Shown here piece by piece: positions 6,796-12,634 of a stretch of 24,492 nucleotides of DNA (position 1 is its first letter; every line of letters starts with the position of its first letter). The notes below the pieces were generated by a model. It was not told the origin of the DNA, ran no database searches, and was given only the letters and a program-made list of their open reading frames with translations. This DNA is from a virus. Location of the stretch: positions 1 to 24,492 of IMG/VR virus record IMGVR_UViG_3300043331_002118; one strand, given 5' to 3'. A program made the translations under genes and the position numbers.

Positions 6796-7104
6796 TTATA
6801 TTTTATATTCGTCTATTACGTCCCCGTCTGCGTTCAATTCGTGATACCAACCAAATTCAATATATCCTATGTCATTTCCGTCGTCGTCTACTTCAAATAG
6901 TTTACCGTCAAAATAATAATAACTAAATTCTTCTTTTTCCAATTCCATTAACATATCATACCAATCCCCATCTTTTAAACGATTTTCAAACCGATAGAGA
7001 AAATACATTGTATCTTTTAGCGTCCATTCTTTGCCGTGTTTCTTCCAAGCGTCGCCGCCCCATTCTTGCAAAAACTCTATATCGGAAAATTTAACATTGA
7101 TCAT
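6796..7104 (-). CDS. Acidic hypothetical protein, 102 residues
   Basis: The product is rich in Asp, Glu, Trp and Tyr, with a segment DWYDMLMELEKEEFSYYYF and an acidic hairpin EVDDDGNDIGYIEF. It has no cysteine, signal or membrane segment. The strong negative charge could mimic DNA or match a basic surface, as some phage inhibitors do, but this is only composition. It starts five bases after the stop of the 7109-7351 gene and shares its promoter at 7393-7422. Confidence 0.65.
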   Translation of the reverse strand: MINVKFSDIEFLQEWGGDAWKKHGKEWTLKDTMYFLYRFENRLKDGDWYDMLMELEKEEFSYYYFDGKLFEVDDDGNDIGYIEFGWYHELNADGDVIDEYKI

Positions 7105-7108
7105 TTTA

Positions 7109-7351
7109 TTAAGCCCCCATTAATTCATTATTTTTAGATTCTTCTTGAAGCCACAACCAAAGGGCAAGCTCTACACCGTCGAAAATTGCCGTGAAAAATT
7201 CGGCGTTACATTCTAGTACAGCAGCTTTTGCGACTTGAGCCAGCGGCTTGTTTGGCGTTTCTGCTAGAATCGCGGCAGCTGCTTGCTTTGCTTGTGATAG
7301 GAGCATTTTTTCTAAATCGTTAATTTCTTTCATCAATTCGTAATTAGTCAT
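7109..7351 (-). CDS. Hypothetical helical protein, about 80 residues
   Basis: Two in-frame ATG codons lie at 7357 and 7351. The AAGGAG is only two bases from the first and eight from the second, so 7351 is preferred. The product is helical: an N-terminal charged helix, an Ala-rich helix (QAKQAAAAILAE) and a hydrophobic end with LALWLWL. No family recognised. It is the first gene behind one copy of the repeated promoter-operator cassette. Confidence 0.65.
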   Translation of the reverse strand: MTNYELMKEINDLEKMLLSQAKQAAAAILAETPNKPLAQVAKAAVLECNAEFFTAIFDGVELALWLWLQEESKNNELMGA

Positions 7352-7380
7352 TGTCATTTCTCCTTTTTGTTTGCTGTTAA

Positions 7381-7422
7381 CCTTACAACTTTATTATAGC
7401 AAATAGTTGGCGTTATGCCAAC
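7381..7422 (-). promoter_or_regulatory. Repeated promoter-operator-leader cassette, copy A
   Basis: Minus strand: -35 TTGGCA (complement of 7416-7421), 17-base spacer, -10 TATAAT (complement of 7393-7398), then GTAAGG at the expected start site (complement of 7381-7386). The -35 lies in the palindrome GTTGGC-N5-GCCAAC (7406-7422), so a bound repressor would block polymerase. Confidence 0.8.
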
Positions 7423-7442
7423 CCTAAAAAGGAAGAAAGCAC

Positions 7443-7470
7443 AAAAAAAGAGCTGCCTTTTAATGGCAAC
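7443..7470 (-). terminator. Minus-strand terminator after the 7483-7839 gene
   Basis: On the minus strand GTTGCC (complement of 7465-7470) pairs with GGCAGC (complement of 7452-7457) with one wobble, followed by TC and seven T. Confidence 0.6.
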
Positions 7471-7482
7471 CCTACTTTATTT

Positions 7483-7839
7483 TTATATGAAAAATTCGTC
7501 CGCGTCGGCTTCTTCTGCTTCAATTTCTTCTGCGGTCATTTTTAAATATTTGCTATTTTCCACCTTATCAGCAAGGCGCTTTTCATCTATTCTATAAATA
7601 CATTGGTCAAAGCTAACACTAGCCCCCGTATGAATGTTTTCAATTCCATATTTCCATTCAAATTGCGCGCTTATTGGGTCTATGCCCCTAAACATGACAT
7701 ACGCTGTATAAGTACCGCAGCTAGAATAATAAAAGATGATATTCTTTTCAAGATCATACGAGCCGCGTTTAAATTCGACGGGCTGCGGAGCTTTTGCCAT
7801 ATCTTTCATTTCTTCCAAATCAAAAATTTTATTAGTCAT
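7483..7839 (-). CDS. Hypothetical protein, 118 residues
   Basis: AAGGAG lies eight bases before the ATG. The central part (about 20-85) is beta-rich with aromatic residues and one cysteine in YSSCGTYTAY. The C-terminal 30 residues are a very acidic helix. No membrane segment or known motif. Its 5' leader carries the same GTAAGG plus AACAAACAAAAAGGAG-type sequence as the cassette genes but no promoter in front, so it is probably read through from the 8134 gene. Confidence 0.65.
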   Translation of the reverse strand: MTNKIFDLEEMKDMAKAPQPVEFKRGSYDLEKNIIFYYSSCGTYTAYVMFRGIDPISAQFEWKYGIENIHTGASVSFDQCIYRIDEKRLADKVENSKYLKMTAEEIEAEEADADEFFI

Positions 7840-7882
7840 TGTGCAATCTCCTTTTTGTTTGTTATGTCCTTACACCGCCAAA

Positions 7883-7908
7883 GGCAGCGGGCTTTTATGC
7901 CCCCTGCC
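7883..7908. repeat. Intercistronic hairpin
   Basis: GGCAG-C-GGGC (7883-7892) faces GCCC-C-CTGCC (7899-7908) across a six-base loop with one mismatch. There is no T run on either strand, so an mRNA processing or stabilising stem is more likely than a terminator. It occupies the place where the sister units have their promoter. Confidence 0.55.
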
Positions 7909-7912
7909 CATA

Positions 7913-8134
7913 TTAAACGTTAGCTTTCAGTTGATTAAATTGATAGTTAATTTCGTTTGGAGAAACTGTATTTTCAATAACTAGCTTTTCAAGATTGGCG
8001 ATAGAAGCAAGAGCCGTTTTGTTAGTAGTCATTTCTTTAATGCCAGCAAATTGATATTTAATTTCGCTATTAGAAGGGCGATAGTTCAAAACCATATTTT
8101 GTAATGAGTTAAGAGCTGCTTGTAATTTTGTCAT
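7913..8134 (-). CDS. Small protein of two tandem ~30-residue repeats
   Basis: The 73-residue product contains two related halves. SNSEIKYQFAGIKEM in the first matches SPNEINYQFNQLKAN in the second, each preceded by an amphipathic stretch (LQNMVLNY and LEKLVIEN). The halves probably form paired helical units. It follows copy B of the promoter cassette. No family recognised. Confidence 0.65.
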   Translation of the reverse strand: MTKLQAALNSLQNMVLNYRPSNSEIKYQFAGIKEMTTNKTALASIANLEKLVIENTVSPNEINYQFNQLKANV

Positions 8135-8168
8135 TTTGTTTGTCCTCTTTTCGTTTGTTTGTTGTGTT

Positions 8169-8211
8169 CCTTACAAAAATAATTATAGCATATAGTTGGC
8201 ACATTGCCAAC
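8169..8211 (-). promoter_or_regulatory. Repeated promoter-operator-leader cassette, copy B
   Basis: Minus strand: TTGGCA (complement of 8205-8210), 17 bases, TATAAT (complement of 8182-8187), GTAAGG at the start site (complement of 8169-8174). The palindrome GTTGGC-N5-GCCAAC covers 8195-8211. Confidence 0.8.
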
Positions 8212-8242
8212 CTTTTTGAGAAAAAAGTTTTAATAGAGCGCA

Positions 8243-8267
8243 GAAAAAAAGCGCCCGTTTAGGCGCT
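8243..8267 (-). terminator. Minus-strand terminator overlapping a stop codon
   Basis: On the minus strand AGCGCC and GGCGCT (complements of 8262-8267 and 8250-8255) form a perfect stem, followed by seven T. The stop codon of the 8259-8477 gene is in the loop. Confidence 0.75.
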
Positions 8268-8477
8268 TGCAAGATGATCTTTCACTATATCAGAAGCCAT
8301 TTTTTTATTGTCATTGAAAACCAATTCAGCAATTTGCATACCGTTAAGCCCTTCAATTTGATAGTTTGAGCTAACATTCATTACGTCCATAACGCGTTTT
8401 GCCCCATATGCTATTGCTACTTTATCATTTGTTTTGCTATAGATTGCCTTTAGATTTTTTTCGTTGAATTTTGCCAT
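8259..8477 (-). CDS. Hypothetical protein, 72 residues
   Basis: A single-gene unit with its own promoter (copy C) and its own terminator. The product is Asn- and Lys-rich, with N-terminal and C-terminal helices and a middle part reading NVSSNYQIEGLNGMQIAEL. It shares length and general Asn/Ile/Leu character with the repeat protein at 7913-8134, and its SSNYQIEGLN segment recalls the SEIKYQFAGIK units there, so a distant common origin is possible. No family recognised. A GGGGG run precedes the ATG. Confidence 0.65.
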   Translation of the reverse strand: MAKFNEKNLKAIYSKTNDKVAIAYGAKRVMDVMNVSSNYQIEGLNGMQIAELVFNDNKKMASDIVKDHLASA

Positions 8478-8512
8478 GATTGATAACCCCCGTTAATTTG
8501 TTTTGTTGTCTG

Positions 8513-8555
8513 CCTTACATGTATAAATATATCATATAGTTGGCGTTGTGCCAAC
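8513..8555 (-). promoter_or_regulatory. Repeated promoter-operator-leader cassette, copy C
   Basis: Minus strand: TTGGCA (complement of 8549-8554), 17 bases, TATATT (complement of 8526-8531), GTAAGG at the start site (complement of 8513-8518). The palindrome GTTGGC-N5-GCCAAC covers 8539-8555. Confidence 0.8.
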
Positions 8556-8578
8556 CTTTTTTAATAGGGAATAAATAG

Positions 8579-8602
8579 AAAAAAGAGCGCTTAAAGGCGC
8601 CC
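8579..8602 (-). terminator. Minus-strand terminator after the 8591-8812 gene
   Basis: On the minus strand GGGCGC and GCGCTC (complements of 8597-8602 and 8585-8590) pair with one G-T wobble, followed by a T run. It closes the operon that starts at the 10637 gene. Confidence 0.65.
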
Positions 8603-8812
8603 TTGCTTTTCTAGCTCATATTCTTTATTTAAAGCGTTTACGGCTTGTTCATGGCATTTTAAATACTCCTCTAATGTTAAGCCCGCCGCGATCATATCCC
8701 GTTTATACTTTTGCATAACGTCGAAAATATCAGCCCTGTTTTGCTTGTAAAGATGATAGATATTAGACCGTGCTATTATTTGCAGCTGCGCCTTTTCAAC
8801 AGTCATTGTCAT
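8591..8812 (-). CDS. Hypothetical helical protein, 73 residues
   Basis: The ATG at 8812 lies ten bases after a GAGGGGGG site; a second ATG at 8806 is possible. The product is predicted all-helical, with HLYKQNRADIFDVMQKY and a C-terminal Lys/Glu helix. It begins inside the end of the 8796-9008 gene (17-base overlap). Last gene of the minus-strand operon. No family recognised. Confidence 0.65.
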   Translation of the reverse strand: MTMTVEKAQLQIIARSNIYHLYKQNRADIFDVMQKYKRDMIAAGLTLEEYLKCHEQAVNALNKEYELEKQGRL

Positions 8813-9008
8813 TATACTTTTTCCCCCCTCTAAAAGAAGTTGTTTGTTTTTCTATGAGCTTATCAAGCGTTGTTATTTCGGGGTCTTGCTGCCTTAATTT
8901 TATAAGCCCTTCTATTATTTCGCCGTAATACTCATAATTGTTTGGTGAAAGAGCGCGCATTGTTTTCAACGCAGCAATGGCAGCTTCAAGCGCTTCATAT
9001 TTTTTCAT
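8796..9008 (-). CDS. Hypothetical helical protein, 70 residues
   Basis: An AGAGGAG site precedes the ATG. The product has an N-terminal Ala/Leu-rich helix, an SPNNYEYYGEIIEGLIKLRQ helix and a basic tail. It overlaps both neighbours (14 bases upstream, 17 downstream), typical of a tightly coupled early phage operon. No motif seen. Confidence 0.65.
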   Translation of the reverse strand: MKKYEALEAAIAALKTMRALSPNNYEYYGEIIEGLIKLRQQDPEITTLDKLIEKQTTSFRGGKKYNDNDC

Positions 9009-9321
9009 TTTGTCTCTCTCCTCTTTTCGCGTATGGGCTTTCTGTTTGTTCAGCTGTTAACCGATCTATTAAAATGCTTTGTATCAAAGTACGAAATTTC
9101 CGGCAATCTTTTAAATATTTACGGCAATTTTTTAAATAGTGATCAGCGCGGGCGGCTTGCTGCTGGGTTGCTGCATTGTTTAATACTTGCCGCGCAGCTT
9201 CTACCATGTCCCCAGCTTGTGAAACCTTGCTTACGGCGTCGTCTAATATCTCTTTCAATTCATAGGTTTCTAATAATTGCAAAGATGTAAAAGTCATAAA
9301 TTCAGCCTTTTCATTTGTCAT
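8995..9321 (-). CDS. Hypothetical coiled-coil protein, 108 residues
   Basis: AAGGAG lies eight bases before the ATG. Residues 10-90 are helical with heptad-like hydrophobics (LLETYELKEILDDAV) followed by an Arg/Lys-rich helix with the repeat-like pair HYLKNCRKYLKDCRKF. The cysteine spacing in that repeat is seven residues, so both lie on the same helix face. No family recognised. Confidence 0.65.
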   Translation of the reverse strand: MTNEKAEFMTFTSLQLLETYELKEILDDAVSKVSQAGDMVEAARQVLNNAATQQQAARADHYLKNCRKYLKDCRKFRTLIQSILIDRLTAEQTESPYAKRGERQNEKI

Positions 9322-9334
9322 GGTTTGATTCTCC

Positions 9335-10141
9335 TTATTGAAAAAAACGTTTATGATGTTTACTATATAAAATTCTACCTTCTTTTTTCAGCATTCTATA
9401 CGAATAAACTTTAGTGCATAATTCTTCTAATAATACTTCTTTTGTTTTTGACGAAGGATTAAACCATTGCATTGCTTTTTTTGCTTGTTTTTCCATATGC
9501 TGCGGGTCATAGTCTTCATGTAAATACAAATGTAAAAAGGCTTGAATAAAAGAGCCGCTTCTATAATCTTTATATTCTTTACATATTTTTAGATGTTCGC
9601 AAAAGCCTTTCACCGCGTCGAAATGCGGTTCTATTTGGAAATTACCATTATTAAAAATAGTTGTAACATTGTCCAAGTGCATATCCATAAAGCCGCCGAA
9701 AATTTTTAACAAGCTAATTACACTTAAACCTGTTTCTTTCTTCAATTCAGCAAATTCTATATAATTTCTATTTCCTTCTTTAATGTATGTTTTCAAAAAG
9801 TCGTCACGCGTCCAATTTACGCCTGACGTATTTGCTCTTTTTACTTGCTCTATACCATATCCGACATTTATAATATATCGGACGGGTAAATTTAAGTGTT
9901 TCGCCCCATGAAACCGATGTTGCCCGTCAATTATTTCATATTTTTCATTTACTATAATAGGAATACGCAAATATTCTTCTTCCATGCTTTCAATAATCTT
10001 TTTCAAGTTGGCAGAATTTAAATTTCTGTTTGTATCTAATAAAGTAAATTTTCCATATTCAAACGTTTCATAAATACGATTATAAATATCCCCTTCTATC
10101 GTTTCGATGTTATCATATATTTCCATTTGTTGATTCTTCAT
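9335..10141 (-). CDS. ParB/sulfiredoxin-fold (DGQHR motif) protein
   Basis: The 268-residue protein carries a ParB-N-like domain in its first 100 residues. A strand with PIIVNEKYEI leads into IIDGQHRFHGAKHLNLPV (about 70-88), which is the position of the GxxR/DGQHR signature of ParB/Srx-fold proteins (ParB, Noc, nucleases, DndB-like DGQHR proteins). The C-terminal 150 residues are helical and rich in aromatic residues, with no recognisable HTH. Members bind nucleotides and often DNA. The gene overlaps the upstream zinc-site gene by 29 bases, so the two are coexpressed. Candidate jobs are DNA binding at the palindromes in front of the operon, partition, or DNA modification control; none can be proved here. 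Confidence 0.7.
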   Translation of the reverse strand: MKNQQMEIYDNIETIEGDIYNRIYETFEYGKFTLLDTNRNLNSANLKKIIESMEEEYLRIPIIVNEKYEIIDGQHRFHGAKHLNLPVRYIINVGYGIEQVKRANTSGVNWTRDDFLKTYIKEGNRNYIEFAELKKETGLSVISLLKIFGGFMDMHLDNVTTIFNNGNFQIEPHFDAVKGFCEHLKICKEYKDYRSGSFIQAFLHLYLHEDYDPQHMEKQAKKAMQWFNPSSKTKEVLLEELCTKVYSYRMLKKEGRILYSKHHKRFFQ

Positions 10142-10637
10142 TGTTGTTTTTTCTCCTCTCTCTTAATACTTTCACAAATAAATTTGCATGATAATTTTGT
10201 CTATACATTTCATGCTTTTCTCTATAGCAGCCCTTGCAAATTTTTTCGACTTTCCTTTTTTTCTTATTGCTTTTCATTTCATAGAAAGAACGGTCATACC
10301 CGCAAGTATTACATTTGAAAGTTATTTCTAATTGATCAGTTATCCAATTTTTGATGCTTTGACATTCATTACAAAGCGGGGCAGCTGGATTTTCTACAAA
10401 ATCCCCGCATTCTTTGCATTTTGGATTTTCTATAAGCCCCATATCTACAGCAAGTTGTATTTTTAATTCTTTCACCTTTTCCGCATATTCGCGGCGATCT
10501 TTACGCGGCAAATTGTAACAGGTTTTGCATACGCTGCGTAAATATTCTTTTTTCCGCGTATTGGGTTTATAAATGTAAAAATAGTCTGCAGTTGCAGGAA
10601 ATTCATTTTCGCATTTTGTACATTTTTTCATTTCCAT
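10113..10637 (-). CDS. Protein with three four-cysteine zinc sites
   Basis: The 174-residue protein shows three CxxC pairs-of-pairs: C6/C9 with C37/C40, C74/C77 with C89/C92, and C109/C112 with C134/C137. Sites one and three share a layout (CxxC, an F-Y or Y-F aromatic step, a basic loop, then CxxC), suggesting internal duplication. Similar CxxC-F-CxxC modules occur in phage endonuclease VII-like and HNH-linked zinc proteins, but I see no HNH or EndoVII catalytic histidines here. The function is therefore probably DNA or RNA binding. It heads the operon with the ParB-fold gene, behind a promoter flanked by two palindromes, and could be the autoregulator. Confidence 0.7.
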   Translation of the reverse strand: MEMKKCTKCENEFPATADYFYIYKPNTRKKEYLRSVCKTCYNLPRKDRREYAEKVKELKIQLAVDMGLIENPKCKECGDFVENPAAPLCNECQSIKNWITDQLEITFKCNTCGYDRSFYEMKSNKKKRKVEKICKGCYREKHEMYRQNYHANLFVKVLRERRKNNNEESTNGNI

Positions 10638-10656
10638 ATTTTCACCTCTCTTTCTT

Positions 10657-10685
10657 TGTAAACAGAAGAAAATTTTCTGTTTACA
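10657..10685. promoter_or_regulatory. Palindromic operator 1
   Basis: TGTAAACAGAA (10657-10667) and TTCTGTTTACA (10675-10685) are perfect inverted arms around seven bases. It sits downstream of the minus-strand -10, over the probable start site and just before the 10637 gene. Confidence 0.75.
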
Positions 10686-10690
10686 GATTT

Positions 10691-10720
10691 ATTTTAATTC
10701 ATGACCAAATCAAAAAACAA
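10691..10720 (-). promoter_or_regulatory. Promoter TTGTTT-18-TAAAAT between the two palindromes
   Basis: Minus strand: -35 complement of 10715-10720 and -10 complement of 10691-10696, spacing 18. It drives the zinc-site/ParB-fold operon and is flanked on both sides by the same palindrome. Confidence 0.55.
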
Positions 10721-10728
10721 GCCCTAAT

Positions 10729-10759
10729 TTGTAAACAGAATAAAATTTTCTGTTTACAA
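10729..10759. promoter_or_regulatory. Palindromic operator 2
   Basis: TTGTAAACAGAA (10729-10740) and TTCTGTTTACAA (10748-10759) are perfect arms around seven bases. Its centre is 73 bases from operator 1, close to seven helical turns, which would allow two bound dimers to meet on one face of the DNA. Confidence 0.75.
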
Positions 10760-10767
10760 CAGAAGAC

Positions 10768-10851
10768 AAAAAAGAAAAGCCCCAGCAGATGCCGGAGCTT
10801 TTCGCGTGTCAGGTTTATCAACAAATGAAAGGACTGTTTGTTAACAATCAC
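10768..10851 (-). ncRNA. Candidate minus-strand small RNA of about 84 nt
   Basis: A promoter (10858-10887) and a terminator (10775-10799) enclose a short stretch with no open frame of note. Its predicted 5' part contains the palindrome TTGTTAACAA (10838-10847 region). The unit is separated from the neighbouring operon by the terminator. It could also be an insulating terminator with a chance promoter. Confidence 0.4.
10775..10803 (-). terminator. Minus-strand terminator
   Basis: On the minus strand AGCTCCGGC and GCTGGGGCT (complements of 10791-10799 and 10778-10786) form nine pairs, two of them G-T wobbles. TTTTC and six T follow. On the plus strand the same stem has two mismatches. Confidence 0.65.
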
Positions 10852-10857
10852 AAGCCG

Positions 10858-10887
10858 AGTATATCACGAATAGAATAAAAAGGACAA
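10858..10887 (-). promoter_or_regulatory. Minus-strand promoter TTGTCC-18-TATACT
   Basis: -35 is the complement of 10882-10887 and -10 the complement of 10858-10863, 18 bases apart. No coding gene follows before the terminator. Confidence 0.5.
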
Positions 10888-10953
10888 CACCGGAAATAAT
10901 AGGGATACACCTTTTTGAAGAAATCGCGCTTTTCGTACGTTCATTGATGAAAG

Positions 10954-10979
10954 AAGCCCCCCGCGACGGGGCTTTTTTT
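10954..10979 (+). terminator. Plus-strand terminator insulating the early region
   Basis: AAGCCCC (10954-10960) pairs with GGGGCTT (10968-10974) and a run of T follows. No plus-strand gene is seen before it in 10638-10953, so it may end an unseen plus-strand RNA. Confidence 0.65.
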
Positions 10980-11063
10980 ATTTGTCATAAATTAAAAAGT
11001 GTGCAATAAGCATTATAAAGTACCGCAAAAATAAGGCGTTTTGTAAATAAAGGGGGAAACATC

Positions 11064-11468
11064 TTGAGCGAAAAAAATTACATCTTTCCGAGACGCTTTT
11101 TTGAGCATAGGACATTTAAAAGAATGAGCAGCAGCGGGAAATTGCTATATTTACACTATTGGAATGAATACTTTACGCCCAGCCAGCCGCTAAAAGTAGA
11201 CGACGACGGGCGCCCCATAATTAAAGATAATTGGAAGGAAGTTCGCCAGCTGTTAGGCTTTCATTCGTCCACAGCGAACACAGCACGGCGGGAGCTGCTT
11301 GCTGCTGGGCTTATCCGTTTATCAACTAGAGAAGGTTATTTGCTCATTGTACGCGATATTTTCAAAGTGGAGCCGCAATCATTAACCCTTTTAGAAATTG
11401 ACCATATCCAAACGCCGGAAACCCCGCCGCCGAGAAAGCAACCCCTTTTTAATTTGGAAACAGAATAG
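11064..11468 (+). CDS. Winged-helix replication-initiator-like protein 1
   Basis: A TTG start at 11064 follows AGGGGG. The 134-residue product opens with FFEHRTFKRMSSSGKLLYLHYW (written here in parts: a hydrophobic first helix with the S-x-x-x-K-L-L-Y-L step seen in phage initiator winged helices). A recognition-helix-like FHSSTANTARREL-LAAGLI segment follows, about residues 72-92. The C-terminal 30 residues are Pro-rich and polar. It resembles the N-terminal winged-helix domain of RepA/DnaD-like phage replication proteins without the rest. First of five such proteins in a row. Confidence 0.65.
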   Translation: MSEKNYIFPRRFFEHRTFKRMSSSGKLLYLHYWNEYFTPSQPLKVDDDGRPIIKDNWKEVRQLLGFHSSTANTARRELLAAGLIRLSTREGYLLIVRDIFKVEPQSLTLLEIDHIQTPETPPPRKQPLFNLETE

Positions 11469-11543
11469 GCTTTTTTTATGGCTTTCTTTTGTCTATATTT
11501 GAGACATGAGAAAGCTATATTACTTTTTAGAGGAGTGATCAAA

Positions 11544-11903
11544 TTGACGGCAATTTATTTTGAATATATTACGCCGGAAGCGTTAGCGCTGGGACGGTTA
11601 AAAATCCCTATTGAATTTGACGACGACGGCGAAATGAAACCGTTAAGCATGGCAACCCTTCTTTTCTGCGATCTACACGGACGGAATGAAATTGACCGCG
11701 TATTAAATGAGCAGGGGGAAATATGTTTCCTTATCAACACGATTGAATGGGAGCATTTTTTTTACAAGGTTGCAGGCATGACCCGCAGCCAATGGGAAAA
11801 ATATATAAGAGAAGCAACGGAAGCGAAATATATTGACGTTCAGAAGCGCGGGGACGGCTTTTCCTGCATTCGTTTTTACTTAGAGGTATACAAACCCCAT
11901 TAA
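11544..11903 (+). CDS. Winged-helix-like protein 2
   Basis: The TTG at 11544 is chosen because AGAGGAG lies eight bases before it; the longer frame from 11478 crosses an AT-rich control region. The 119-residue product has a helix with SMATLLFCDLHGRN, then a GMTRSQWEKYIREATEAKYIDV segment (about 87-108) that looks like helix-turn-helix plus wing, and a final beta strand. The palindrome TGTCT/AGACA at 11490-11506 region lies just upstream and may be an operator. By position and shape it is a member of the tandem initiator-like set, but it is the most divergent one. Confidence 0.6.
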   Translation: MTAIYFEYITPEALALGRLKIPIEFDDDGEMKPLSMATLLFCDLHGRNEIDRVLNEQGEICFLINTIEWEHFFYKVAGMTRSQWEKYIREATEAKYIDVQKRGDGFSCIRFYLEVYKPH

Positions 11904-11970
11904 GCAGCCCCGCGCCCTAGAACGTAAAATTATTAATCCTATCCTTTACGTGAAATTTTAGGGGGCATAA

Positions 11971-12132
11971 ATGAGAACATATACAAAGCGCCGCACATTA
12001 AAAGAGCTGGAAAAATGGGGCTTGTGTGCAATGTGTAACACATTAACGCACAAATTCAATGAAGGGGCGCAGCTGCATTTTTGCCGCGCAGCTTGTACAA
12101 GGAAATTCAATGAGAGGAACCGCAAAGAATGA
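11971..12132 (+). CDS. 53-residue zinc-site miniprotein
   Basis: The ATG follows TTAGGGGG with good spacing. The product is very basic, with CAMC (residues 24-27) and FCRAAC (C41 and C45) forming a four-cysteine site, and ends in an Arg/Lys/Asn helix. It overlaps the next gene by ATGA, which confirms it as coding despite its size. Upstream, ACGTAAA/TTTACGT (11920-11926 and 11945-11951 region) and a CCCTA that can pair with the ribosome-binding-site strand TAGGG suggest translation control. Probably a small nucleic-acid-binding protein. Confidence 0.65.
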   Translation: MRTYTKRRTLKELEKWGLCAMCNTLTHKFNEGAQLHFCRAACTRKFNERNRKE

Positions 12133-12401
12133 ATTTAAGTGTACCCAGCGAAATTTTAACGGCTGCGAAGTATCGGAAAATTACCCATGCCGCAAAAATT
12201 GTATATATCTTGCTATATCAGACAATGAACAAAAAGGACAGCGACGCGGGGCAGCTGGAATTGTTGGACGGCTACAGCGTCGCGCATTTGGCAAATGTGG
12301 AGCCGCCGCGCTTTAGAAAGTGTTTAACCGAATTGCAGCGGGCGGGGCTGCTTGCCTTACATGGGGAGCTTATAGAAGTAAGGGAACCCCAACAGGTTTA
12401 A
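12129..12401 (+). CDS. Winged-helix-like protein 3
   Basis: The start overlaps the previous stop (ATGA). The 90-residue product reads SEILTAAKYRKITHAAKIVY at its start, the opening helix of a winged helix with the A-K-I-V-Y-I-L-L step. A SVAHLANVEPPRFRKCLTEL recognition segment (about 49-68) and LQRAGLLALHGELIEV wing follow. It contains the wHTH unit and nothing more, so it may be a DNA-binding or dimerisation partner of the larger initiator-like protein at 12961-13896. Confidence 0.65.
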   Translation: MNLSVPSEILTAAKYRKITHAAKIVYILLYQTMNKKDSDAGQLELLDGYSVAHLANVEPPRFRKCLTELQRAGLLALHGELIEVREPQQV

Positions 12402-12424
12402 AACTAAAATAATTTGTCTATAAT
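12397..12424 (+). promoter_or_regulatory. Promoter TTTAAA-16-TATAAT, twin of the one at 3419
   Basis: TTTAAA (12397-12402) and TATAAT (12419-12424) are 16 bases apart and followed by GCT and TTGT, as at 3419-3446. It overlaps the stop codon of the preceding gene. Confidence 0.55.
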
Positions 12425-12430
12425 GCTTTT

Positions 12431-12534
12431 GTGCATATGTGAATGTGTACTTTGCTATGGAAGTAGTAAAGAGTGATGATGGATGAGACAAAAAGGCGCA
12501 TTTTTCTTTTGATACGGGGAAAAAGCGCCTTTTT
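12431..12534 (+). ncRNA. Candidate small RNA of about 104 nt
   Basis: It runs from a predicted start seven bases after TATAAT to a strong terminator. The longest frames inside are under 17 codons and lack ribosome binding sites. The 3' half is the terminator hairpin. The unit is a counterpart of the one at 3453-3562: same promoter, same length, each placed after a module's last gene. It might instead be a leader for the 12707 gene, but that gene has its own promoter. Confidence 0.45.
12490..12534 (+). terminator. Rho-independent terminator with long stem
   Basis: AAAAAGGCGC (12490-12499) pairs perfectly with GCGCCTTTTT (12525-12534). An inner TTTTC/GGAAAA extends the stem. Confidence 0.75.
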
Positions 12535-12634
12535 GTTTTGCCCAAAAAAGGAACCGCAGCCGCGCCCTTTTGTGTGGTCTACATATGGAGGGCGGCGCCC
12601 GAATTAAATTGGCAAAAAATGTTTAATAAAATAG

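Noticed and set aside
6751-6900. 49-codon hydrophobic frame behind GGAGGG
   Set aside because: It is antisense to a convincing acidic protein gene, which explains its hydrophobic character, and its start lies in the bidirectional terminator.
10657-10759. CRISPR-like repeat pair
   Set aside because: Only two copies, each a self-contained palindrome, flanking a promoter; no array and no cas genes.
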